From DATBDE01 sp036270095 (GTDB lineage Bacteria > Actinomycetota > Thermoleophilia > Solirubrobacterales > Solirubrobacteraceae): a stretch of 55,641 nucleotides of DNA. The notes under the pieces were generated by a model. It was given only the letters and a program-made list of their open reading frames with translations, made no database searches and was not told where the DNA came from. Within the stretch, counting starts at the first letter, position 1; each line of letters begins with the position of its first letter. The position numbers and the translations under genes are program-made. Below, piece after piece: positions 26,512-36,699 of this stretch. The stretch covers positions 1 to 55,641 of the forward strand of contig DATBDE010000050.1 of the NCBI GenBank assembly GCA_036270095.1. The letters are read 5' to 3'.

Positions 26512-27189
26512 ATGCTGCTGCTCTTCGACGTCGACGGCACGCTGCTCCTCAAGGCCGCGAAGGCGCACAAGGAGGCCTTCAACGTCGCGCTGAAGGACGT
26601 CTTCGGCATCGACGACCCGAGCGCGTTCCGCGTCGCCACGCCGGGCAAGACAGACCTGCAGATCGCGCGCGAGGTGCTCCTGCAGGCCGGCTTCAACGCC
26701 CGCGTGATCGACGAGCGCATGGACGACCTGGGCGAGGCCTGGTGCCGCGCCCACGCCGAGCGCCAGCCCGACATCGCCGACCGCGTGGCGCCCGGCATGA
26801 CCGAGCTGCTGGGGTGGCTGGCGGAGCGCGAGGGCGTGCAGCTCTCGCTGCTGACCGGCAACCTCGAGCCGATCGCGCGGCTCAAGCTGCACCGGGCGGG
26901 CCTCGGCGACTACTTCGCGCGCGGCCAGGGCGCCTTCGGCTCCGACAGCGAGGACCGCACCGAGCTGCCGGCGGTCGCCCGGCGTCGGGCCGGGAAGGGC
27001 GAGCCCTACCCGCGCAACCACACCGCGGTGATCGGCGACACCCCGTTGGACATCGCCTGCGCGCGGGCCGACGGTGTGCGCGCGGTGGCCGTCGCGACCG
27101 GCCCGTACAGCGTCGACGATCTCCGCGCGGCCGACGATGTGGCCGTCGACGCCACGGATCTCCGCGGCGTCCTGCAGCGGCTCCTGTAG
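26512..27189 (+). CDS. HAD-superfamily phosphatase-like hydrolase
   Basis: A 225-residue HAD protein with motif I DVDGTLL at residues 6-12, motif II in LLTGN, and motif III/IV in VIGDTPLDIACARADG. The helical cap sits between motifs I and II, as in phosphoglycolate-phosphatase-like enzymes. The substrate is unknown. The ATG is 5 nt after the M42 peptidase stop without a ribosome site, which suggests coupling. Confidence 0.88.
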   Translation: MLLLFDVDGTLLLKAAKAHKEAFNVALKDVFGIDDPSAFRVATPGKTDLQIAREVLLQAGFNARVIDERMDDLGEAWCRAHAERQPDIADRVAPGMTELLGWLAEREGVQLSLLTGNLEPIARLKLHRAGLGDYFARGQGAFGSDSEDRTELPAVARRRAGKGEPYPRNHTAVIGDTPLDIACARADGVRAVAVATGPYSVDDLRAADDVAVDATDLRGVLQRLL

Positions 27190-27199
27190 TCGTTAGGCC

Positions 27200-28012
27200 A
27201 TGGATTACGAGACGCTTCGCTACGAGCAGGACGGGCACGTCGTGACCCTCACCTACGACCGGCCCGAGCAGCACAACGCGGTCAACCGGACGATGAACCG
27301 CGAGCTCCACCACGCGTGGCAGCGGTTCCGTGACGACGACAGCGCGTTCGTGCTGGTGCTCACCGGCGCCGGCGAGACGACGTTCTGCGCGGGGTGGGAC
27401 CTGCAGGACGCGGCCGACCTCGACGAGCTCGGCGACTGGGACGCGTTCCGGGTGAGCGTCATGAACTCGCCGGGCGAGTGCGGCTACACGCGGCGGGCCG
27501 ACGTCTTCAAGCCGGTGATCGCGGCGGTGAACGGATACGCGTTCGCGGCCGGGCTGGAGACGGCGTTGCTGGCCGACATCCGGATCGCGGCGGAGAACGC
27601 GGAGTTCGGCGCGCTGGAGCGGCGGTGGAACATCGTCGGCGGCGACGGGATGACGGTGCGGCTGCCGCTCGTGGTCGGCTTCGCCCGGGCGATGGAGCTC
27701 GTGATCACCGGCCGCCGGATCGGCGTCGAGGAGGCCGAGCGCATCGGGCTCGTCAACGAGGTCGTGCCCCGCGGCCAGGCACTGGCACGCGCGCAGGAGC
27801 TGGCCGCATCGATCGCCGCGCTGCCCCAGGGCGCGATCCGGAGCGACAAGGAGAGCATCATGCGCGGCGTCGGCCGGACGCTCGAGGAGCGGCTGCGCAT
27901 CGAGGCCGAGATGACGATGTCGATGTTCATGCGCCGCGACCGGCACACGCTCGGCGCGAGCGCGTTCAAGGCCGGGAACCTCGAGCCGGAGTGGCCGCAC
28001 CACGGGCTGTGA
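27200..28012 (+). CDS. Enoyl-CoA hydratase/isomerase family protein
   Basis: A 270-residue crotonase-fold protein. The oxyanion-hole loops are FCAGWDLQD (near residue 58) and the glycine-rich NGYAFAAGLETALLADIRIA (near residue 112). The catalytic glutamate expected after FGALERRWN is arguable, since the segment reads ENAEFGALERRWNIVGGDG. It could hydrate, isomerise or dehalogenate an acyl-CoA. It is the last gene of the acnA-side run and is followed by a strong palindrome. Confidence 0.9.
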   Translation: MDYETLRYEQDGHVVTLTYDRPEQHNAVNRTMNRELHHAWQRFRDDDSAFVLVLTGAGETTFCAGWDLQDAADLDELGDWDAFRVSVMNSPGECGYTRRADVFKPVIAAVNGYAFAAGLETALLADIRIAAENAEFGALERRWNIVGGDGMTVRLPLVVGFARAMELVITGRRIGVEEAERIGLVNEVVPRGQALARAQELAASIAALPQGAIRSDKESIMRGVGRTLEERLRIEAEMTMSMFMRRDRHTLGASAFKAGNLEPEWPHHGL

Positions 28013-28020
28013 ACCCTCAA

Positions 28021-28042
28021 CGGGGTCTGACCCCGCTGGGGG

Positions 28043-28046
<4 letters not shown>
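28021..28046. repeat. GGGGTCTGACCCC palindrome and hairpin between convergent genes
   Basis: CGGGGTC-T-GACCCCG (28021-28035) overlaps a second hairpin, CTGACCCC (28027-28034) with GGGGTCAG (28039-28046) around a GCTG loop. The two structures compete for the same bases. It lies between the enoyl-CoA hydratase stop and the end of the ABC-F gene (whose stop is inside it), so it could act as a two-way terminator. The GGGGTC core also links it to the REP-like elements at 16164 and 33459. Confidence 0.65.
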
Positions 28047-29695
<1,649 letters not shown>

Positions 29696-29702
29696 CGCGG
29701 GC

Positions 29703-29708
29703 AGGATA
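29703..29708 (-). promoter_or_regulatory. TATCCT -10 hexamer, leaderless ettA
   Basis: Minus-strand TATCCT is 7 nt from the ATG at 29695. Confidence 0.5.
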
Positions 29709-30580
29709 GGAAGGCCAGCCGCGGGCGAGGATGAGGTGGAACAGGTCGCCTTCCGGGAACGGGGGCTGCCGCGGGGTCGCGTCGGTGGGCGGATGCAGGT
29801 GGGAGGCCTCGTCGAAGGCGACCGGCAGCCAGGTCGCGGCGAACCCGAGCGGCCTGAACGGGGCGAGCAGGTCGGCCCTCGCGACGCCCGCGCGCACGAG
29901 ATGGTGGACGTGGACCTCGACCACGATGCGCAGCCGGGCGGGCATCCAGGCGGCGTCCCGCACCATCCCGCGCAGGACGTCGGCCTCACCGCCCTCGACG
30001 TCGATCTTGATGAGCGCGACGCGGGCCCCCTCCTCCGGCGTGAGCAGGTGCGGCAGCGGCGCGGTGGGAACCTCGCCGTCGGGCGCGAGCCGGCGCCGCT
30101 GCACGGTCGAGCTCTCGGCGTCGTTCTCGCCGCGGAAGAACGGGACCGAGCCCTCCTCCGCGCCGACGGCCGAGGCGACCGTGCGCACGTTGGCGGCGCG
30201 GTTGCGGGCGAGGTTGCGCTCCAATGCGGCGCGCGTGGAGGCGGCCGGCTCGATGGCGACGACTCGCCCCGCCGGGCCCACGGCGGTCGCGGCCAGCAGC
30301 GTGTACCAGCCGGTGTTGGCGCCGACGTCCACGACCACGTCGCCGGTCCGCAGCGTGGCGTGCAGCCACCGACTCAGCAGCGGCTCCCAGTGGCCGAACC
30401 AGTACACGCAGCGCGGCATGATCAGCCGCTGGTCACGACGAAGCGGAAGCCGTAGCGGGTGCGGCCGACGAACGGGCGCGGACGGGTCGCACGCTCGGCG
30501 CCCAGCGACCACAGGCGGGCGCGCACCGCGGGTAGCGGCGCGTAGCGCACGCCCAGGCGCAACAGCGGCGTGGGGTCGAT
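29709..30580 (-). pseudogene. FkbM-family methyltransferase, frameshifted and lacking a stop
   Basis: The AdoMet-binding part is clear: VVVDVGANTGWYTLLAAT, then VVAIEPAAS and ALIKIDVEGGE, the FkbM pattern. The conserved lead-in of this family is present but in another frame: RTRYGFRFVVTSG ends at a stop (30424-30422), and the expected continuation LIMPRCVYWFGHWEP is found one frame over. A single missing base near 30420-30425 would join them. At the other end the frame has no stop and reads on through ettA for 1.7 kb, so the natural 3' end is gone too. It is a decayed gene or carries assembly errors. No standard start is evident after the GFA stop; TTG 30562 is possible. Confidence 0.7.
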
Positions 30581-30585
30581 CGCAG

Positions 30586-30999
30586 CTAGCTCCGCGGCGT
30601 CGCGCCCGGGTGGTGCGGGAGCCCGTCGTCGGGCACCGGCTCCCACACGGCGGCGTTGGCTACGTACTGCCGGTGGGTCGGGCGGATGCCCGGGTCGCCG
30701 TCGATCACGCCCAGCCGCACGGCGCGCCGGTCGGGGTCGTCGGGGTCGTGGCTGAACAGGTGCGAGCCGCAGGCCGAGCAGAAGTCCTTGGCCCAGCCGT
30801 CCTCCGGCACCCAGGCGCGCACGAGCTCCTCGCCGGCCACCCAGCGCAGCGCGCCCGGCGGGACGTAGCCGTTGGCGGATGCGGCGGTGCCGGTGCGGCG
30901 CTGGCAGCGCGTGCAGTGGCAGTAGGACGCGCCCATGAGCGGCGCGTCGATCGCGAAGCGCACAGCGCCGCAGTTGCAGTGGCCGGTGAGCGCGGGCAT
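30586..30999 (-). CDS. GFA-family zinc protein (glutathione-dependent formaldehyde-activating-like)
   Basis: A 137-residue GFA-fold protein. The zinc cysteines are complete: HCNCGAVRF, YCHCTRCQRRTG and FCSACGSHLF. Members are annotated as formaldehyde-activating or centromere V-like, but most have no proven activity, and actinobacteria mostly lack glutathione. The ATG at 30999 follows the upstream secreted-protein stop by 2 nt, so the pair is likely an operon with the broken FkbM gene downstream. Confidence 0.9.
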   Translation of the reverse strand: MPALTGHCNCGAVRFAIDAPLMGASYCHCTRCQRRTGTAASANGYVPPGALRWVAGEELVRAWVPEDGWAKDFCSACGSHLFSHDPDDPDRRAVRLGVIDGDPGIRPTHRQYVANAAVWEPVPDDGLPHHPGATPRS

Positions 31000-31001
31000 G
31001 C

Positions 31002-31625
31002 CTACTTGCAGACGATGTCCTGCTGGAGCTCGACCGGGGCGCCGGCCGCGCCCGCGCCGACCTCGGTCTTCGTCACCAGCTCGTCCCCGTGGATGTGGTT
31101 GGTCACTTCGACCGCGTCGAGCTGCGCCTTGGTCGGCGGCTGGTCGCCGCCGAACTCGGCGGTGGAGCCGCCCTCGACCAGGTCGCCGGAACGGCAGCGT
31201 TCGACGGTCGTCGCCGTGCCTTCGTGCAGGGCGGTGGTCTTCGTCCTCTCCGGCGCGCTCGTCTGCGTCCCCGAGGCCAGCGGGATGCAGCCGATCACCA
31301 CCTGTACCGCTTGGGGCGTGGCGGTGCGGTTGCTCAGGTGCAGGAACATGCCGCCCCAGGGGCCGCGGCCCTGGTCGCCGGCCATGTTCACGAACACCTT
31401 GTCGACCGCGGGTCCGCCCCAGTCCAGCCCGACCGCGACCTGGTCCGTGCCGGGGCAGCCAAGCGCGGTGAACTGGTTGGCGGCGTGGGGCTGGATCTCC
31501 ACCCACTCGCCCGTGTTCGAGGCGCAGTTGGCCAGGTTCTCGCACTCGGATGTCGCGCCGGCGCTCGCCGGAAGGAGCGCGAAGACGAGGACGACGAGGG
31601 CGATGACGGGTCCCGCGAGCCGCAC
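31002..31625 (-). CDS. Secreted protein of unknown function
   Basis: A 207-residue protein with a signal peptide (MRLAGPVIALVVLVFALLPA, likely cut after SAGA near residue 24) and several cysteines in the mature part (SECENLANC, ALGCPG, IGCIPL, ERCRSG, DIVCK), which suggests a disulfide-linked extracellular domain. I do not recognise the family. The GTG start is preceded on the minus strand by TAGACT (31640-31635), 9 nt away. Confidence 0.75.
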   Translation of the reverse strand: MRLAGPVIALVVLVFALLPASAGATSECENLANCASNTGEWVEIQPHAANQFTALGCPGTDQVAVGLDWGGPAVDKVFVNMAGDQGRGPWGGMFLHLSNRTATPQAVQVVIGCIPLASGTQTSAPERTKTTALHEGTATTVERCRSGDLVEGGSTAEFGGDQPPTKAQLDAVEVTNHIHGDELVTKTEVGAGAAGAPVELQQDIVCK

Positions 31626-31634
31626 GACGGCGCG

Positions 31635-31640
31635 AGTCTA
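31635..31640 (-). promoter_or_regulatory. TAGACT -10 hexamer before the secreted-protein gene
   Basis: Minus-strand TAGACT is 9 nt before the GTG at 31625. The spacing is at the long end of the leaderless pattern. Confidence 0.35.
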
Positions 31641-31669
31641 ACCGTCCTTCGCACCCTGGTCGGCGTCGG

Positions 31670-31675
31670 TAACGT
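31670..31675 (+). promoter_or_regulatory. TAACGT -10 hexamer before the J-domain/TPR gene
   Basis: TAACGT is 9 nt before the ATG at 31685. TTCGCA (31648-31653), 16 bp upstream, could be its -35. It supports the ATG over an in-frame TTG at 31679. Confidence 0.4.
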
Positions 31676-31684
31676 TGATTGGGA

Positions 31685-32935
31685 ATGCCTCAGGTCCTGG
31701 ACATCGAGCAGTCGATGCTGCTGCTGGAGCTCGACCCGCCCTTCGACAAGCGGGCCGTGCAGCTCGCCCGCCGGCGCCTGGCCAAGCAGTGGCACCCCGA
31801 CATCGCGCCGCCCGGGCGCCAGTTCGAGCACGAGCGCCACCTGAAGGCGATCAACGAGGCCGCCGACCAGCTCGAGCAACTCGCCGAGCAGTCGCGCGGC
31901 GGGCGCGTGTCCGCCAACGCGGTCAAGGTCAGCGCCGCGGCCGCACGCAAGCGCCGGGCCGAGGAGGGCCGCCGCGCTTACGAGGCCGAGCAGCGCGCCC
32001 GCGCCCACGCCGCCGACCGGGCCAAGCACGACCCGTTCGGCGACCGCACGCCCGACCACTCGGTCGTGCACCGCTACGCGCGCTGCCTCTCCTACCCGGA
32101 GTGGGGCGTCGGCAGCGTCACCGGGATCTACTTCTCGGGCGACGGCGACGAGGTCCAGCAGTGGGCGCGGGTCAAGTTCCAGGTCGGCGTGCGCACGGTG
32201 CCGGCCGGCTCGCTGCAGTTCGTCGACTTCTCGACGCCGGACGCCGCGGCCGACCGCGTGGAGCGCTTCGTCACCGCCGCGCAGCACGCGATGGCCGAGG
32301 GCGACTACGCCACCGCGGCGCAGCGGCTCGTCTACGCCCGCAACGCCGAGCCGCGCAACCCGGCCGTGCTGCGGCTGATGACGCTGGCCTTCTGGCAGGC
32401 CAAGAACTTCCCCGCCGCCGGCCGCGCCGTGCGCGACTGGGTCCGCGTAGAGGGCGACCGGCCCACCGCGCACCGCTACGCCGCGCGCATCTACGAGGAC
32501 ATGGGCGCATACCTCTCGGCGGCCGACGAGGCCCAGAAGGCCGCCGACCGCGCCCCCGGCGACGGGTCGGCCTGGGAGCGGCTCGGCCGCCTGCGCCTGC
32601 GCACCGGCGACCGGCTAGCCGCACGGGCGGCGTTCGAGCGGTCCGTGCTGATCGAGCCCAGCGTCGAGGCCCTGCTCGCCCTCGCGCTCGTGCACCACCT
32701 GATGGGCGACGTCGGGGCCGAGGTGTCGGCGTGCGAGCAGGCTACGGCGCTGGCGTCCGAAGACCCTGCGGCCTGGAGCAGCTACGCCCACGCGCTGGCG
32801 CGCACCGACCGGGTCACCGACACGCTGGCCGCGTGCGAGCGCGCGCTGCAGCTCGGGCCCGATCCCGAGGTCGAGGACCTCCGCGCCCGGGTGCGCGACG
32901 CCCAGCCGCGCCAGCTCTCCTCGTCGGCGGCTTGA
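31685..32935 (+). CDS. J-domain plus TPR protein
   Basis: A 416-residue protein. The N-terminus is a J domain: helix II LARRRLAKQW, the HPD tripeptide near residue 38, then a helix III-like KAINEAADQLEQL. A charged Ala/Arg helix (residues about 75-115) follows, then a small beta region (YPEWGVGSVTGIYFSG) and about five tetratricopeptide-like repeats from residue 195 to the end. A J domain implies that it recruits and stimulates a DnaK, with the TPRs holding a client or partner. It overlaps the ThDP-enzyme gene as TTGA. Confidence 0.8.
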   Translation: MPQVLDIEQSMLLLELDPPFDKRAVQLARRRLAKQWHPDIAPPGRQFEHERHLKAINEAADQLEQLAEQSRGGRVSANAVKVSAAAARKRRAEEGRRAYEAEQRARAHAADRAKHDPFGDRTPDHSVVHRYARCLSYPEWGVGSVTGIYFSGDGDEVQQWARVKFQVGVRTVPAGSLQFVDFSTPDAAADRVERFVTAAQHAMAEGDYATAAQRLVYARNAEPRNPAVLRLMTLAFWQAKNFPAAGRAVRDWVRVEGDRPTAHRYAARIYEDMGAYLSAADEAQKAADRAPGDGSAWERLGRLRLRTGDRLAARAAFERSVLIEPSVEALLALALVHHLMGDVGAEVSACEQATALASEDPAAWSSYAHALARTDRVTDTLAACERALQLGPDPEVEDLRARVRDAQPRQLSSSAA

Positions 32936-34548
32936 GCCCGACGGGCGCCGACGCCCTCGTCGCGGCGCTGGAGGACGCCGGCGTCGCCGTCGTCTTCGGC
33001 CTGCCCGGCGTGCACAACCTCGCCGCGTGGGAGGCGTTGCGCACCTCGCCCATCCGGCTCATCGGCGTCCGCCACGAGCAGACCGCCGCCTACGCCGCCG
33101 ACGGCCACGCGCGCGTCACGGGCGCCGTCGGCGTGGCGCTGGTCACGACCGGGCCCGGGGCGGCCAACACGCTGGGGGCGGTGGGGGAGGCGTGGGCGTC
33201 GCGCTCGCCCATCGTCGTGATCGCCACCGACGTGCCGGCCGGCCTGCGCCGCGAGGGCGTGCACCGGGGGATGCTGCACGAGGTCCCCGACCAGGCGGGC
33301 CTGTTCCGGCCCGTGACCAAGGAGGCGCTACGGGTCGTGCGCGCCGAGGACGTTGGCCCGGTGGTGGCGCGGGCGCTGACGCAGGCGGCCGCGCCGCCGG
33401 CGCGCCCGGTCTACGTCGAGGTCCCGACCGACCTGCTGGCCGCGCAGACGCAGACCACCAGGGGTCAAGTCTTTCCTGTCAGCAAACCGGATCCCGGTGC
33501 GGCAAGGAAAGACTTGACCCCTGCCGTTGCGGCGCTTGCGGATGCCCAGCGGCCGCTGGTCTGGGCCGGCGGCGGCGCCGTCGGCGCCAGCGACGCCGTG
33601 GCCGCGCTGGCCGAGCGCCTCGGGGCGCCGATCTTCACCACCTACACGGCCCGCGGCGTGGCCGGCGACCACCCGCTCGCGGTCGGGCTCCCGCCTCACC
33701 TGCCGCGCACCGGCGCGCTGTGGGACCAGGCCGACGCCGTCGTCGCCGTCGGCTCCGACCTCGACGGCATGAGCACCCAGAACTGGCTGCACCCGCGGCC
33801 GCCGACGCTGGTGGCGATCAACGTCGACGCGGCCGACGCGGCCAAGAACTACGAGCCCGACGTCGTCGTCGAGGGCGACGCCGCCCTGGCCGCCGACCTC
33901 GCCGCGCAGGTCGCCGGGCCGCGCGAGCCCTGGGTCGACCTCGAGCGCCTGCGCCGCACGGCGCTGGCGGACCTGCGCCACGACTTCCCGGCCGAGCTGC
34001 GCTTCCTCGACGCCGTGCCGCCCGAGGCGACCGTGTTCGCGGACATGTGCATCCCCGGCTACTGGCTGGCCGGGTTCCGCCGCGTGCCGGTCCCGCGGCG
34101 GCTGGCCTACCCGATGGGCTGGGGCACGCTCGGCTTCGCCTTCCCGGCCGCGCTGGGCGCCGCGGCGGCGCAGCCCGACGTGCCCGTGGTCTCGGTCTCC
34201 GGCGACGGCGGCTTCCTGTTCGCCGCCGGCGAGCTGGCCACGCTCGAGCAGGAGCGCCTCCCGCTCACCGCCGTGATCGTCGACGACGGCGGGTACGGGA
34301 TGCTGCGCTACGACCAGGACGCGGCCGGTCGCGAACGCACCGGCGTCGACCTGCACACGCCCGACTTCGCCGCGCTGGCCAGCGCCTTCGGCGTGCGCGC
34401 ACAGGCGGTCGACGGCCTCGACGACGCCTTCGAGGCGGCGCTGCGCGCCCACCTGGACGACCCTGGGCCGAGCGTGCTCGTGGCCCGCGCGGCGCTCGAG
34501 CCGCCGCCTACGACGTCGCCGCGCTGGTACCGGAGGCAGCGCGCCTAG
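32932..34548 (+). CDS. Thiamine-diphosphate-dependent enzyme (acetolactate synthase-like)
   Basis: A 538-residue enzyme with three ThDP domains. The catalytic glutamate is in GVRHEQTAAYAADGHAR (near residue 50), the central domain runs from PLVWAGGGAVGASDA, and the cofactor domain has SGDGGFLFAAGELATLEQ. The usual NN end of that motif reads DDGGYG. It resembles acetolactate synthase, benzoylformate decarboxylase and related enzymes; the substrate is open. Start is a TTG overlapping the J-domain gene stop (TTGA). Between the first and second domains lies a 65-bp REP-like palindrome read in frame, adding about 22 residues. The 3' end overlaps the convergent GNAT gene by 41 bp. Confidence 0.88.
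   Translation: MSPTGADALVAALEDAGVAVVFGLPGVHNLAAWEALRTSPIRLIGVRHEQTAAYAADGHARVTGAVGVALVTTGPGAANTLGAVGEAWASRSPIVVIATDVPAGLRREGVHRGMLHEVPDQAGLFRPVTKEALRVVRAEDVGPVVARALTQAAAPPARPVYVEVPTDLLAAQTQTTRGQVFPVSKPDPGAARKDLTPAVAALADAQRPLVWAGGGAVGASDAVAALAERLGAPIFTTYTARGVAGDHPLAVGLPPHLPRTGALWDQADAVVAVGSDLDGMSTQNWLHPRPPTLVAINVDAADAAKNYEPDVVVEGDAALAADLAAQVAGPREPWVDLERLRRTALADLRHDFPAELRFLDAVPPEATVFADMCIPGYWLAGFRRVPVPRRLAYPMGWGTLGFAFPAALGAAAAQPDVPVVSVSGDGGFLFAAGELATLEQERLPLTAVIVDDGGYGMLRYDQDAAGRERTGVDLHTPDFAALASAFGVRAQAVDGLDDAFEAALRAHLDDPGPSVLVARAALEPPPTTSPRWYRRQRA
33459..33523. repeat. REP-like palindrome inserted in frame within the ThDP-enzyme gene
   Basis: Perfect 19-bp arms, CAGGGGTCAAGTCTTTCCT (33459-33477) and its complement (33505-33523), flank a 27-bp centre that carries its own small hairpin ACCGG-ATC-CCGGT (33486-33498). 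Read in the gene frame it encodes roughly RGQVFPVSKPDPGAARKDLT between two folded domains. The KDLTP peptide recurs at the start of the histidine kinase because the same repeat is there too. Confidence 0.9.
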
Positions 34549-35128
34549 CCGGGCGCAGCAGGGTCCAGAACGGCGGCCCCTCGGGCGGCTTCTCCGCCGT
34601 GAGCACCTCGAAGCCGTGGCGGGCGTAGAAGGCGAGGTTGCGCTCCTTGTAGGTCTCGAGGTAGGCGGCCTTGCCCTTGGCGTCGGTGCGCTGCAGGCCG
34701 ATGCCGATGGTCGAGCCGCCGTGCCCCCGCCCGTGGTGGGCGGGGTCGACGCCGAGGATCCACAGGTACTCGGCGTCAGGCGGCATGAGCCGGCTGCGCG
34801 ACGAGTCGAGCGTGTGCCCGGCCCCGTTCATGCGGTTGAAGCACTGGGGCCCGAAGATGCGCCGCGTGCGCAACATGCCCGTGCGCAGCATGCGCCAGAA
34901 GGTCATCTCGTGCTTGTCGGGCGGCAGCCACAGCGCTGCGCCCACGACCTCGCCGTCGCCCTCGGTGTCGATCGTGCCGTACACGCGCCCGTAGCGCACG
35001 CCGACCGGGAACCACGCCTCGAGCTGGGCCCGGCGCAGCTCCTCGTCCGGGGTGACGTAGAGCCAGAACGGGTCGTCCGCGAACGCGCGCGTCAGGACGC
35101 GTGCGACCGCGTCAGAGGCGGAAGCCAA
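34508..35128 (-). CDS. GNAT-family N-acetyltransferase
   Basis: A 206-residue acetyltransferase. The acetyl-CoA loop is in LGVDPAHHGRGHGGSTIGIG, and the last strands read YLETYKERNLAFYARHGFEV, as in the GNAT fold. The substrate is unknown. The only plausible start is TTG at 35128, which lies 17 nt inside the upstream aldehyde dehydrogenase gene. The last 41 bp overlap the convergent ThDP-enzyme gene. Confidence 0.88.
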   Translation of the reverse strand: MASASDAVARVLTRAFADDPFWLYVTPDEELRRAQLEAWFPVGVRYGRVYGTIDTEGDGEVVGAALWLPPDKHEMTFWRMLRTGMLRTRRIFGPQCFNRMNGAGHTLDSSRSRLMPPDAEYLWILGVDPAHHGRGHGGSTIGIGLQRTDAKGKAAYLETYKERNLAFYARHGFEVLTAEKPPEGPPFWTLLRPARRAASGTSAATS

Positions 35129-36674
35129 GGTCCGCGCTGATGTCCGCCGTCTCCATCTGGGCCTTCTGCAGCCGCCCGGCGTAGTCCCAGTTCACCGACT
35201 GCCAGCGGGTGAACTGGTCGAGCACCCACACGCCGGACTGGCGCGAGCCGTTGCCGGACTTGCCGTTCCCGCCGAAGGGCAGGTGAGCCTCCGCGCCCGA
35301 GGTGGAGTTGTTGATCGAGATCATCCCGGCGCTGCAGCGCTCGCGGAAGCGGAAGGCGTGCTGCGGGCTGGTGGTGTAGATCGCCGCCGAGAGGCCGTAG
35401 CCGTGGCCGTTGGCCAGCGCGATCACCTCGTCGAACGCGGAGAACGTGGCCACGCCGACGATGGGGCCGAACGTCTCGGTGCGGTAGAGCTCGTCCCCGG
35501 CGCGCACGCCGTCGACGATCGTCGGATGGTCGTAGATCCCGATGTCGGGGTCGCCGACGAAGCCCTCGCGCGGGTTGGTCGACGAGATCCGGCCGGTGCC
35601 GGTGGAGCCGTACAGCGTGTGGTGGTCGCGCACGAGCTCGAGCCAGCCCAGGAAGCGCTGGTGGAAGCGCTCGTGGATCATCGGGCCGTAGAGCACGCCC
35701 TCGGTGGGGTCGCCGATCGGCGCCTGCTGCACCGCGGCGGCGAAGCGCTCCATGAACGCGTCGTGGACCGTGTCCTGCACCATCACCGTGCCCAGCGAGG
35801 TGCAGCGCTGGCCGGCGGTCCCGAAGCCCGAGAACAGCGCGCCCTCGACGGCGAGGTCGAGCTCGGCGTCGTCCATCACCACGAGCGGGTTCTTGCCGCC
35901 GAGCTCCAGGCACGGCGACTGCAGGTGGCGGCCGCACAGCGCGCCGACCTCGCGCCCGACGTCGGAGGAGCCGGTGAAGCCGACCTTGTCGACGAGGCCC
36001 TCGTCCAGCGCGCGCGAGAGGCCGGCGAAGGTCTGCTCGCCGTCGGCCAGCACGAGGTTGAGCACGCCGTCGGGGATGCCGCCGTGCAGGAACAGCTGGG
36101 CCAGGGCGTCGCCGAGCGCGGGCGCGTACTCGGCCGGCTTCCACACGACCGTGTTGCCGCACAGCAGCGCCGGGACGAGGTACCAGGACGGCACCGCCAC
36201 GGGGAAGTTGCCGGCGGTGATGACCGCCGCCACGCCGACCGGCATCCGGAAGGTGAAGAGCTGCTTGTCGGGCATCTCGCTGGGCACGGTCTGGCCGTAC
36301 AGGCGCCGGCCCTCGCCGAGGAAGAAGTCGCACGTGTCGACGATCTCCTGCACCTCGCCCAGCGACTCGGCGTAGGGCTTGCCGATCTCCTGCGTGACCA
36401 GGCGCGCGAGCGCCTCCTTGTTGGCCTCGACGAGCCGCCCTACCTGCTGAATGGCGCGACCGCGCACGGGGGCCGGCACGGCGGCCCATTCCGCCTGGGC
36501 GGCGCGCGCCGCGTGGCAGGCCTCGACGAAGGTGTCGGCGTCGCCCAGCAGCACATCGGCCACGCTGTCGTCCAGGCGGGCCGGGTTGGTCGACTGCACG
36601 CGGCCGCCCGGCGCGTCGGCCGCCGTCTGGCCGCCGACGATCGAGCCGATGGTGCGGGTCTCGGTCGTGGTCAT
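35112..36674 (-). CDS. Aldehyde dehydrogenase (aminoadipate-semialdehyde/ALDH7-like)
   Basis: A 520-residue NAD(P)-dependent dehydrogenase. The catalytic cysteine is in GTAGQRCTSLG, the general-base glutamate in CLELGGKNP, and the stabilising asparagine in ITAGNFPVA. The GTAGQRC and INNSTSGAEAHLPFGG segments are like the antiquitin (ALDH7) branch, which oxidises alpha-aminoadipic semialdehyde in lysine breakdown. It is divergent from an amine oxidase gene across only 25 bp, and the pair could carry pipecolate or another amine to the acid (inference). The ATG at 36674 is unambiguous. Confidence 0.92.
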   Translation of the reverse strand: MTTTETRTIGSIVGGQTAADAPGGRVQSTNPARLDDSVADVLLGDADTFVEACHAARAAQAEWAAVPAPVRGRAIQQVGRLVEANKEALARLVTQEIGKPYAESLGEVQEIVDTCDFFLGEGRRLYGQTVPSEMPDKQLFTFRMPVGVAAVITAGNFPVAVPSWYLVPALLCGNTVVWKPAEYAPALGDALAQLFLHGGIPDGVLNLVLADGEQTFAGLSRALDEGLVDKVGFTGSSDVGREVGALCGRHLQSPCLELGGKNPLVVMDDAELDLAVEGALFSGFGTAGQRCTSLGTVMVQDTVHDAFMERFAAAVQQAPIGDPTEGVLYGPMIHERFHQRFLGWLELVRDHHTLYGSTGTGRISSTNPREGFVGDPDIGIYDHPTIVDGVRAGDELYRTETFGPIVGVATFSAFDEVIALANGHGYGLSAAIYTTSPQHAFRFRERCSAGMISINNSTSGAEAHLPFGGNGKSGNGSRQSGVWVLDQFTRWQSVNWDYAGRLQKAQMETADISADLGFRL

Positions 36675-36699
36675 GCAGCCAAGGTATACGCTCGCTGCG

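Noticed and set aside
36451..36699. The upstream extension of the amine oxidase frame from 36451
   Set aside because: It is antisense to the ALDH start region; the FAD motif begins only after GTG 36700.
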